The notes under the pieces were generated by a model. It saw nothing but the letters and a program-made list of their open reading frames with translations, was not told the DNA's origin and ran no database searches. 33,723 nucleotides of DNA from an uncultured Clostridia bacterium. Its GTDB lineage: Bacteria; Bacillota; Clostridia; Christensenellales; Borkfalkiaceae. Shown here piece by piece: positions 23,082 through 30,553 of the stretch. Every line of letters starts with the position of its first letter. The first letter of the stretch is position 1. The stretch is taken from the NCBI GenBank assembly GCA_947627125.1, contig CANQUY010000002.1, forward strand, positions 1 to 33,723, in the 5' to 3' direction. The translations under genes were made by a program, and so were the position numbers.

Positions 23082-23103
23082 AAAAAAAGCGGCTGCCGCC
23101 GCT
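23082..23103 (-). terminator. Terminator of the two-component operon
   Basis: AGCGGC-GGCA-GCCGCT (88-103 of this block) is followed on the minus strand by a run of seven T, starting 13 nt after the kinase stop. It separates the two-component transcript from the GH3 promoter. Confidence 0.8.
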
Positions 23104-23116
23104 ATGCTTCGATCTG

Positions 23117-24442
23117 TCATTTTCTTTTCGGAAAGAGAATGATCTGCAGACGGAAAACATTGTCCTCCGTTTCGATCTGCATCGAGCCGTCGTACTGCTC
23201 GCAGATATACTGGATACTTTTGAGCCCAAATCCGTGGTTGATGCGGTCGGACTTGGTCGTCTGCGGCAAGCCCTTTTCTCCGCGCACGAGGGCGTCGGAA
23301 AAATAATTGCTCTCACGGATCGAAAGCATCTCCCCCACCGGCTTCACATGCAGATCGATGATCCTCTGCGGCGGAGGGAGTTTTAAAACGGCTTCGATCG
23401 CATTGTCTACAATGTTGCCGAAGAGCGCGTAGATATCTTCGTCACGGATATATTTCAGGCTCTCGCCGTCAACGATGTAGTTGAAATTGATCTGCTGTTT
23501 ATTGCAGAGCAAACTTTTTTCGATGAGGATCACGTCGAGCGACTCGTTTCCCGTCTTGACCACCGCGTCGTAGATGGAGATCCTGTCCTCGAGTTCACGC
23601 AAAATCTTCGGATCGACCGTCCCGTCCTTCCCGAGGCTGCGGATCTGGTGCTTGATATCGTGGCACTTCATATTGATGATCTCGATATTTTCTTTGGAGA
23701 TCTCGTACTGCGATCTTGTCTTTTCCCACATCTGTTGCATAAAGTCAAACGTCGTTTCGATTTTCCGTCTTATCGCAACCTCAAACTGCAGATAGAGGGA
23801 AATAATACAGCAAAGAACGCAGTACAGCCCTATGATGATGACATAAAGTTTCCCGTCTTGAAGAGGATTGAGCACGATAATGGAGTTCAACAGAATGTCG
23901 ACAATGAGGATAAAGATCGAAAAGATGAAAATGAACGTCTTTTTTACGTCGATACTCTCTTTCGGGGCGAGCTTGGTGGAAAAGAACATGTAACAGAGAA
24001 AGTAGGAAACGACGTAGACGATCATGTATACGGCAAAGACGAAGAGATTGGGAAAGGTCTGCAAAAAGTCTGTCTGGCCGTAAAAGCCCGCCGAATCCGT
24101 TGCGTTCATCAGCGTGAGCAAAATGTTATAGATCTCATAGCTCATATGTTGCGTCGTATAACCCGCAAAACAACAAAAGATCACGGTGAACCAGCTCTCG
24201 CGGAAGAGGAATTTTGCGACGAGCACGGTAAAGAGAAAGATCAGGAGGAACGTGAGCGCAAAGAGAAAAGGATTGTCGGGAAGAACGGGAAAGAGCCACG
24301 CGAATAAAAAACAGGCAGAGAGCCCCACGATCAATCTGAGCAGAAAAAGCGACCGCCTCCTGAATCTGTAGATATACATACTCTCCGCCGCAAGCAGTTC
24401 GAAAACGAAGAGAAATGATTTGTAAAATTCAAATTGAGTCAT
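23117..24442 (-). CDS. Sensor histidine kinase, AgrC-like GHKL family
   Basis: A 441-residue membrane kinase. It has six or seven predicted membrane helices in residues 1-220, then a coiled dimerisation helix with the phosphorylated His261 in KCHDIKHQIRSL. The GHKL ATPase domain shows an N box (ALFGNIVDNAIEAV, Asn343/Asn347) and a G box (HGFGLKSI, 403-410). The all-membrane sensor without a large extracellular domain resembles peptide-sensing AgrC/ComD kinases, but no prepeptide or AgrB-like processing gene is visible here. Start at 24442 is 1 nt after the response regulator's stop (TGA T ATG), with no independent Shine-Dalgarno, so it is translationally coupled. It would phosphorylate the LytTR regulator encoded just before it. 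Confidence 0.95.
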   Translation of the reverse strand: MTQFEFYKSFLFVFELLAAESMYIYRFRRRSLFLLRLIVGLSACFLFAWLFPVLPDNPFLFALTFLLIFLFTVLVAKFLFRESWFTVIFCCFAGYTTQHMSYEIYNILLTLMNATDSAGFYGQTDFLQTFPNLFVFAVYMIVYVVSYFLCYMFFSTKLAPKESIDVKKTFIFIFSIFILIVDILLNSIIVLNPLQDGKLYVIIIGLYCVLCCIISLYLQFEVAIRRKIETTFDFMQQMWEKTRSQYEISKENIEIINMKCHDIKHQIRSLGKDGTVDPKILRELEDRISIYDAVVKTGNESLDVILIEKSLLCNKQQINFNYIVDGESLKYIRDEDIYALFGNIVDNAIEAVLKLPPPQRIIDLHVKPVGEMLSIRESNYFSDALVRGEKGLPQTTKSDRINHGFGLKSIQYICEQYDGSMQIETEDNVFRLQIILFPKRK

Positions 24443-24443
24443 A

Positions 24444-25172
24444 TCAGAGGTTCAGGCCGAGATATCGGTTGAGTTCGATGACAAACTCTTTCTTGCGGGG
24501 GTGGGAAATGGCGACCTCGTCCGTCTTGTCGGAATTTCTTCCATAGGAAACAAAGACAGAGAACCCGTTTATCCCCACGACGTAGCGCAAGTTTACAAGG
24601 CAGTAATTATTGCACTTTGAAAAGTGGTTTTTGATCAGAAGCGGCTCGAGTTTTTTCAGCGTGCCCCTCACCTCGAAGTCGCGCTCCGTCGTGTGATAGA
24701 TGAGTCTGTGCTTGAGGACTTCTACATAGCGGATCGTCTTGACGGCGATAAACTTGACGACGCCGTCGTCCTTTACCGATACCACGTCGCGATCCTGCCG
24801 CAGATCCTTTTTCCGTACGCGGTCGAGCTTGATCGCGAGATCGAAGTAAGATACGGGCTTTACCATAAAGTCGTCCGCATTGACCTCGTAACCGTTGATG
24901 GCATACTGCCGCATGTTCGTCACAAAGATGAGAGAAACGGTATCGTCCACCTCACGGAGTTTTCTCGCGGCGTCCATCCCGTTCATTCCCGGCATGTCGA
25001 TATCCAATAAAACAAGATCGTAACGGTTGGTATACTGCGTCAAAAACTGCACGGGATCGCCGAACCAATCGGCGTTTATTTCAATTCCGCGTTCTTTGGC
25101 ATAGCTGGCAAGGAGTAGCTTCAGCGCTTCTGCGATGCTTTTTTCATCGTCAACAATAGCAATATTCAGCAT
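24444..25172 (-). CDS. LytTR-family response regulator
   Basis: A 242-residue two-domain protein. The receiver domain (1-120) has the acidic pair in IVDDEKS, the phosphoacceptor Asp57 in YDLVLLDIDMPG, the Thr switch in LIFVTNM and the Lys in DFMVKPV. The LytTR DNA-binding domain is at about 135-240 (IRYVEVLKHRLIYHTTERDF, FSKCNNYCLVNLRYVVGING). The ATG at 25172 has GAGGAAA 5 nt upstream; the longer frame to 25232 would run into the promoter. It is first in the operon with the kinase. Candidate target sites lie upstream of the GH3 operon. Confidence 0.95.
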   Translation of the reverse strand: MLNIAIVDDEKSIAEALKLLLASYAKERGIEINADWFGDPVQFLTQYTNRYDLVLLDIDMPGMNGMDAARKLREVDDTVSLIFVTNMRQYAINGYEVNADDFMVKPVSYFDLAIKLDRVRKKDLRQDRDVVSVKDDGVVKFIAVKTIRYVEVLKHRLIYHTTERDFEVRGTLKKLEPLLIKNHFSKCNNYCLVNLRYVVGINGFSVFVSYGRNSDKTDEVAISHPRKKEFVIELNRYLGLNL

Positions 25173-25203
25173 GATTTCCTCGCTTTTTTGAAAAATCTTT
25201 TTC

Positions 25204-25232
25204 ATTGTACAACAAAGAATTTTCTTTGTCAA
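25204..25232 (-). promoter_or_regulatory. Promoter of the two-component operon with internal dyad
   Basis: TTGACA (25227-25232) and TACAAT (25204-25209) with a 17-nt spacer. The spacer and -35 edge hold the dyad ACAAAGAA-TT-TTCTTTGT (25210-25228 region). A single TGAGCC lies directly next to the -35 on its upstream side and resembles half of the LytTR site at the GH3 promoter. Confidence 0.85.
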
Positions 25233-25376
25233 GGCTCAGATTTTGAAAAATTCTTTCACTATTTTTGGATTTTATGAAAAAATTGTGCACATTTTCAATT
25301 TTTATTCCCTATTATAAGGGCTCTGCGCAGTACGGAGAAAAAAATATTTTTCTATGATGACACGGCACTCGGTCCA

Positions 25377-26539
25377 CCAAAAAAAGGACGGCAAAACTGC
25401 GTGTAAAGCGGCGGGTCCCTCATTCCGAGCCCCGCAAGGGGCGAAAGAATCCCGCTATAAAGACGGAAGTCCATCGGCGGCGTCATGCTGAGAACGAGAG
25501 TGCTACACAGTCTACGGAAACCAAACCGAAGCATCTCGCCGCATGCTTTATGAACTTTCGCCGTAGCGGCGTCATGCTGAGATTGGGAGTGCAACGCAGT
25601 CTACGGAAGCCAAACCGAAGCATCTCGCCGCATGCTTTACGAATCTCCGCCGCGAGATTCTTCGGGTCAAGTCCTTTGACTTCGTTCCTGCTCCGTTTCT
25701 CAGAATGACGCGGCGGCCTTGCTCCCGTCGGCGGCGTCATGCTGAGAACGGGAGTACAACGCAGTCCAGAGAAGTTATACCGAAGCATCTCGCCGCATGC
25801 TTTACGAATCTCCGCCGCGAGATTCTTCGGGTCAAGTCCTTTGACTTCGTTCCTGCTCCGTTTCTCAGAATGACGCGGCGGCACTGCTCAATTGGCGGCG
25901 TCATGCTGAGAACGAGAGCACAACGCAGTTTACGGAAGCCAAACCGAAGCATCTCGCCGCACACATTACGGACATTCGCCGCGAGATTCTTCGGGTTAGA
26001 TTATCGGACTTCGTTCCTGCTCCCCTTCTCAGAATGACGCGGCGGCTCTGCTCCGTTGGCGGCGTCATGCTGAGAACGGGAGTGCAACGCAGTCTACAGA
26101 AACCAAACCGAAGCATCTCGCCGCACACATTACGGACCTTCGCCGCGAGATTCTTCGGGTCAAGTCCTTTGACTTCGTTCCTGCTCCCCTTCTCAGAATG
26201 ACGCGGCGGCACTGCTCCCGTTGGCGGCGTCATGCTGAGAACGGGAGTACAACGCAGTCTACGGAAGCCAAACCGAAGCATCTCGCCGCATGCAAACACG
26301 GACAATCGCCGCGAGATTCTTCGGGTTAAGTCGTCGGACTTCGTTCCTGCTCCGTTTCTCAGAATGACGCGGCAGCCCTGCTCCATTGGCGGCGTCATGC
26401 TGAGAACGGAAGTTGTACGCAGTCTACAGAAACCAAACCGAAGCATCTCGCCGCACACATTACGGACATTCGCCGCGAGATTCTTCGGGTCAAGTCCTTT
26501 GACTTCGTTCCCGCTCCCCTTCTCAGAATGACGCGGCGG
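25377..26539. repeat. Tandem array of six ~150-bp palindromic elements plus a half copy
   Basis: The largest gene-free region (25233-26640). After a flank block (25377-25415) and a degenerate short unit (about 25422-25453) come a 90-bp half (25476-25565) and six full elements starting at 25566, 25730, 25894, 26058, 26223 and 26388. Their period is 164-165 bp with short spacers (GCACTGCTC-like). Copies differ at scattered positions and in the choice of CTCCGTTTCTCAG or CTCCCCTTCTCAG at the right end. Long open frames here are repeat translations. Confidence 0.95.
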
Positions 26540-26604
26540 CACGGAGGCCTGTGGGCGGAGTGGGCCGCTCATGCTGCCCAACAACAATTTTTAACTTTAT
26601 AATA

Positions 26605-26634
26605 TTGACTTTCCGTGGAATTCTGTGATAAAAT
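26605..26634 (+). promoter_or_regulatory. Promoter of the unknown lipoprotein gene, placed for a leaderless transcript
   Basis: TTGACT (26605-26610) and TAAAAT (26629-26634) with an 18-nt spacer. The -10 ends 6 nt before the ATG at 26641. A second TATAAT at 26598-26603 lacks a matching -35. Confidence 0.6.
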
Positions 26635-26640
26635 GTAAAT

Positions 26641-28347
26641 ATGAAACATATCATGAAAAAAATCACAACAATTTTACTGACTGCGGCGCTCTGTGCCGGC
26701 GTGTGCGGCGCGTTCGCGGGCTGCGACGGGAACGATACACTCCTCGACGAACTGACCGCAAACGCCCAATCCGTCGATCCCCAATTCATGGAACTCGGCG
26801 CGGAACTGCACGTCGAGGAGGTCGGCGCGGCAAAGGGCACGGTCGGGCTTCAGATGACGGTCGATATGACGGGCAGCTCGCCCGCGGCGGATCTCCTTGC
26901 CGATCTCAGTTTCGGCGGGCAGGACGGCTACCTCATCGGTTTCGTCCGCGCTACAACGGTCTACACGGGCAATGGCGAATGGCCCTCCTCGGGGGCGCAC
27001 GACCTCTCCTCGATCGCCGCCCTCTACAGGGAAGCGGACGGGCCCGTTCTTGAAACGTCACGCGTCAGCGACATCGGCGGGAGCATCATGGCGCCCGAAG
27101 TTTCCGAAGAGCTCACAACTCTCCCCTTTGCTACCAAGGTGGCGAACAACCTGCCGCGGCTTCTCGGGGCGGCCGCCCAAGAAAAAGAGGACGGTTATGT
27201 CATCGAATACGACCTCGTCAAGGGGCTGGAGAGCGTGATAAACGGCGTCGCGGGCGTGCTCGAAAAGATCACTGTAAACTCCACGCTCAACGACATTGTG
27301 CTGAAGGGGTATATCGACGAAGTGTTGAGAACGCTCTTCAGGGGCGTCAAGGCGAGCGAATTCTTTGAAGCCATGGACTTTACGACGGCCATGCCTCCCG
27401 ATTCCCTTCCCGAGGCGGGCAATCAGGACATGTATGACTATATCAAGGAACTCTTCTCCTCCAAAGATTTTTACAATAGCCTGTACGAAAGCTCCAATGG
27501 GGCTCTTCCCAAGGGAAAGACGTTCGGGAAACTCACCGTCGGCGAGATCGGCGAGGCGAACGGAAGCAGCGAAGAGGAGATCACGGAAGCTCTCGACAGC
27601 ATCAAGGCTCCCTTTGCACAGCTGAAGGAGAACGTCATCGGCGGGCTTCTTGCCCTTATGACGAACGGAAGCGCGAGCGGAAAGCTCGACAAGGCAAAGA
27701 TCTCCCTCTCCTTCGATCAGAACAAGACGCTCAAGGGCATGGACGTTGAAGTGAGCGGACTTGAGATCACAATGGCCCAGCCCATGGCATCCTTCCCCCA
27801 AGCCATGACGGTGAAGGCGGACGGAACGGTGAGCATGACCCTCCCCGCCGAAGTTTCTCTCAGCTCGCTCAGCGGCATGCGGTATTATTCCGATGAATAT
27901 CAAAAAGGGGTATTTGAATTGGGCACGACGGAGCCCGCGGAGTACGAATGGTACATGGACCTCGGCAGAGATGGCAACTATGAGGATCATCAATTCTATA
28001 TGACCATAGAAACGGCCGTTACCGTCGAGAGCGACAGCGTGACATATTACCTGCACGGTGAAGAGGACGGGATCGATCTGGAATTTACGATCCCCATGGA
28101 GGAAATCGAGATCCAGCTTCAGGATCGCGACTACATCATATCGACACAGCTGTGGGCTACTCACGAGGGGCAAGAATATTCGATGACGCTGTGGTTCCAA
28201 TTTTCAGAGTGCGGAGAGGAATATATGCTTTCCATCATCTATCAAGCACGGTTCGACAATGCGCCTATGGACGGCTCTTCCTATGGGTCGGACACCTTGC
28301 CGGAAGTATTTCTCCCCTACGCCCGTGCCGTGAAAACCATCGCATAA
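26641..28347 (+). CDS. Secreted lipoprotein of unknown function
   Basis: A 568-residue protein with a signal peptide (KKITTILLTAALCAGVCG) and lipobox AFAGC (Cys28). The mature part is soluble, acidic and mixed alpha/beta, with a helical middle (about 170-330) and a beta-rich C-terminal 180 residues (YEWYMDLGRDGNYEDHQFYM, DYIISTQLWATHEGQEYSMT). No named domain is recognised. There is no Shine-Dalgarno; either the ATG at 26641 is leaderless or the ATG at 26653 is used. Promoter position favours the first. It is monocistronic, ends with a strong terminator, and is flanked on both sides by arrays of palindromic elements. Confidence 0.85.
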   Translation: MKHIMKKITTILLTAALCAGVCGAFAGCDGNDTLLDELTANAQSVDPQFMELGAELHVEEVGAAKGTVGLQMTVDMTGSSPAADLLADLSFGGQDGYLIGFVRATTVYTGNGEWPSSGAHDLSSIAALYREADGPVLETSRVSDIGGSIMAPEVSEELTTLPFATKVANNLPRLLGAAAQEKEDGYVIEYDLVKGLESVINGVAGVLEKITVNSTLNDIVLKGYIDEVLRTLFRGVKASEFFEAMDFTTAMPPDSLPEAGNQDMYDYIKELFSSKDFYNSLYESSNGALPKGKTFGKLTVGEIGEANGSSEEEITEALDSIKAPFAQLKENVIGGLLALMTNGSASGKLDKAKISLSFDQNKTLKGMDVEVSGLEITMAQPMASFPQAMTVKADGTVSMTLPAEVSLSSLSGMRYYSDEYQKGVFELGTTEPAEYEWYMDLGRDGNYEDHQFYMTIETAVTVESDSVTYYLHGEEDGIDLEFTIPMEEIEIQLQDRDYIISTQLWATHEGQEYSMTLWFQFSECGEEYMLSIIYQARFDNAPMDGSSYGSDTLPEVFLPYARAVKTIA

Positions 28348-28361
28348 GTTGCAAAAAATTC

Positions 28362-28392
28362 AGTCCGACGGAATCCCGTCGGACTTTTTTTT
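28362..28392 (+). terminator. Intrinsic terminator of the lipoprotein gene
   Basis: A perfect 10-bp stem AGTCCGACGG with complement and AATC loop, followed by eight T, 15 nt after the stop. Confidence 0.95.
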
Positions 28393-28444
28393 ACGGTTTT
28401 CCCCGCGCTCATGCCGAATCCCGTTGAACGCACGGCGGTCCGTG

Positions 28445-28825
28445 GGCGGCGTCATGCTGAGAACGGGAGCACAACGCAGTCTACGGAAGACGTACCGAAG
28501 CATCTCGCCGCATGCAAACACGGACATTCGCCGCGAGATTCTTCGGATTAGTTTCCGTCCTCTCCTCCCTCTCCGTTTCTCAGAATGACGCGGCCGCGGT
28601 GAGGTCCGTGGGCGGCGTCATGCTGAGAACGGGAGCACAACGCAGTCTACGGAAGACGTACCGAAGCATCTCGCCACATGCAAACACGGACATTCGCCGC
28701 GAGATTCTTCGGGTTAGTTTCCGTCCTCTCCTCCCTCTCCGTTTCTCAGAATGACGCGGCGGGGCGGGTCGCTCTTGCTGAGCGGTTGGTGCGGTATTCC
28801 GCGCCCCTTCTCAGAATGCCGCGGC
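28445..28825. repeat. Two ~150-bp elements and a decayed copy
   Basis: Full elements at 28445-28595 and 28611-28762 are nearly identical to each other, both with CGGAAGACGTACCGAAG in the left arm, so this is a recent local duplication. A decayed remnant ends in CTTCTCAGAATGCCGCGG at about 28800-28825. Nothing else is seen between 28393 and 28834. Confidence 0.85.
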
Positions 28826-28834
28826 GGGGCAAGG

Positions 28835-30100
28835 CTACCTTATGATCACCAAATTCTTCTTTGCGCGGGTGATGGCGGTGTACAGCCATTCGCGGCCGTC
28901 CGAGAAAAGACGGCTCTCGTCGAGCACGACCACCGTGTCGTACTCCGAGCCCTGCGACTTGTGGCAGGTGACGGCGTAGGCGAATTCAAACCGCGCGATC
29001 GTATCCTCCCGCCGCACCTTCGTGCTTCTCAGCGCCCCGAAGTTGTTCTCATGCACCAGCCGCCCGTCCGCGAGCAGGCAGGCCTTTGCGCCGTAATTGT
29101 GAAAGTACCTTCCCTCGTAAAAAATGCCCGCGTCGAAGGGAAGATTTCCCACGGCGGAATCGAGAAAGTCGGCCTGAAAGTCGAGCATGCCCAGTCCGTC
29201 CTCCCCCTCCCGCACGTCAAAGCAGTTTCCGATGATGCCGTTGACAAGGTGGAAATTCCCCTCTTCGTCCAAGGGCTTGGACCAATCGTTGAGAGTGCAG
29301 ATGAGTTTTTCCCCCTCAATGGGCAGGGCATTTTCGGCAGAAATGCCCATATATGTGCGAAATTCGCGGTTGATGATGCTCCGCGTCCTGTTCGTGCCGA
29401 CGATGATTTGGTCGGCCTTTAAAAAAAGCTCCTGCCGCTGCTCCGCCGTGAGGGCATTCTTGGGAATGACGGCGGCGTTTTCGCCATAGCGGCCGTAGGG
29501 CAGAAATTTCCCCGCGCGGACGGCCTCGGACATGCGAACAATGGGGTTGTCCCGCTCCTGCCGCACGATCTCTTTGAGGGTGATGACGGGCATTTTCATG
29601 AGGGAATTGGTGCCGTACACGGGCGGGAGCTGGGCGGGGTCGCCGCAGAAAAGACACTTGATGCCGAAGGAGAGCAAATCGCGCAATAAGTCGTCGGAAA
29701 CCATGCTCGTTTCGTCCACGACAATGAGCTGAATTTCCTTGGGGAGGCCGCTCTTGAGAACAAAGCGGAGGAACTGTTCGGAGATGATCTCGCCGTCCTC
29801 GTTGATTTCGACGTCCTCCTCCCGCGTATAGATGAGGCTGTGAATGGTGGAAGCGGGCGTCCCGCCGCGGATGAGCACGGAGGCGGCTTTCCCCGTGGGC
29901 GCGACAAAGACGGCGCTTTCCCCGGGAACGAGCCCCATCTTTCGCACGATATAATCCACGAGAAAGGTCTTGCCCGTGCCCGCGTAGCCGCAGAGGACAA
30001 AGATCTGTGTATTCAGATGAAAATACCATTCCTCAATGAGCGCGGCGGCCTCGCTCTGGTCGGCCGTGAGGGTGGGAATGGGAGCGACTTCTCTCTTCAT
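28835..30100 (-). CDS. SF1 DNA helicase, RecD/Dda-like
   Basis: A 421-residue ATP-dependent helicase of superfamily 1B type. Walker A is GYAGTGKT (38-45), Walker B is VVDETSMV (127-134), motif III follows as FCGDPAQLPPV, and the C-terminal UvrD_C_2-like motifs are VTCHKSQGSEYDTV (377-390) and LYTAITRAKKNLVII at the end. It lacks the long N-terminal region of RecD2 and the RecBC partners, so it is closer in size to phage Dda helicases or short AAA_30 proteins. The role is probably in replication or repair; the exact pathway is unknown. No Shine-Dalgarno: TATAAT ends 6 nt before the ATG. It is monocistronic between repeat arrays. Confidence 0.9.
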   Translation of the reverse strand: MKREVAPIPTLTADQSEAAALIEEWYFHLNTQIFVLCGYAGTGKTFLVDYIVRKMGLVPGESAVFVAPTGKAASVLIRGGTPASTIHSLIYTREEDVEINEDGEIISEQFLRFVLKSGLPKEIQLIVVDETSMVSDDLLRDLLSFGIKCLFCGDPAQLPPVYGTNSLMKMPVITLKEIVRQERDNPIVRMSEAVRAGKFLPYGRYGENAAVIPKNALTAEQRQELFLKADQIIVGTNRTRSIINREFRTYMGISAENALPIEGEKLICTLNDWSKPLDEEGNFHLVNGIIGNCFDVREGEDGLGMLDFQADFLDSAVGNLPFDAGIFYEGRYFHNYGAKACLLADGRLVHENNFGALRSTKVRREDTIARFEFAYAVTCHKSQGSEYDTVVVLDESRLFSDGREWLYTAITRAKKNLVIIR

Positions 30101-30106
30101 GCCTCT

Positions 30107-30135
30107 ATTATATCACGCCTCTTGAAAAAAGGCAA
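30107..30135 (-). promoter_or_regulatory. Promoter of the helicase gene, placed for a leaderless transcript
   Basis: TTGCCT (30130-30135) and a perfect TATAAT (30107-30112) with a 17-nt spacer; the -10 ends 6 nt before the ATG at 30100. Confidence 0.7.
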
Positions 30136-30202
30136 ACGTCTGTTCTGTAGTTTATGAAAAAATCCGCCGCCCAAGCGACGGAGTAAGATGAACGCGCCGA
30201 CC

Positions 30203-30457
30203 GTTCATTCAGAGCGTAGCGATGAATCCCGTTAGACCAACGGACCCCCGTGCGTTTTATGGGATCCTTCGCTGCGCTCAGGATGAGCGGAGCGGCAGGA
30301 TGAACGCGGGGGGCGAGTACACCGACGGCGGCGTTCTGTATGCGTCATGGCGCCCCGCACAGGCATTCTAATCACGTCATGGTGAGCAACGTCGAACCAT
30401 CACCTTATTTATAATGCGGTGATCCTTCGACTACGCTCAGGATGACGTGATTGGGAA
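30203..30457. repeat. Short hairpin units and ~93-bp element copy 2
   Basis: Short units lie at 30203-30230 (CATTCAGAGCG...GATGAATCCC) and 30261-30289 (GGGATCCTTCGC...CTCAGGATGAGC). A ~93-bp element lies at 30364-30457, with arms CATGGTGAGC...GAACCATCAC and GTGATCCTTCGA...CTCAGGATGAC. Its left flank (GGCGCCCCGCACAGGCATTC) is the complement of the tandem unit beside copy 3 at 33139-33222. The gene-free region 30136-30553 shows nothing else, and no clear clpC terminator. Confidence 0.85.
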
Positions 30458-30553
30458 CAGCGGGGCGGCAGGATGAACGCGCGGGTAGCAAGACGCCGCC
30501 GTCGCACGGGACATGACGCGGCGCATTTTTCGCAACTTATGCTGCAATTTTCG

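Noticed and set aside
25566..26539. Possible CRISPR array
   Set aside because: The period is 164-165 bp with long palindromic repeats and no unique 30-40-bp spacers, and no cas gene is present.
25901..26587. 228-aa open frame across the tandem array
   Set aside because: The translation is itself a repeat (MLRFGFRRLRCTPVLSMTPP recurring), simply reading the ~150-bp element; similar frames occur at every copy in the window.
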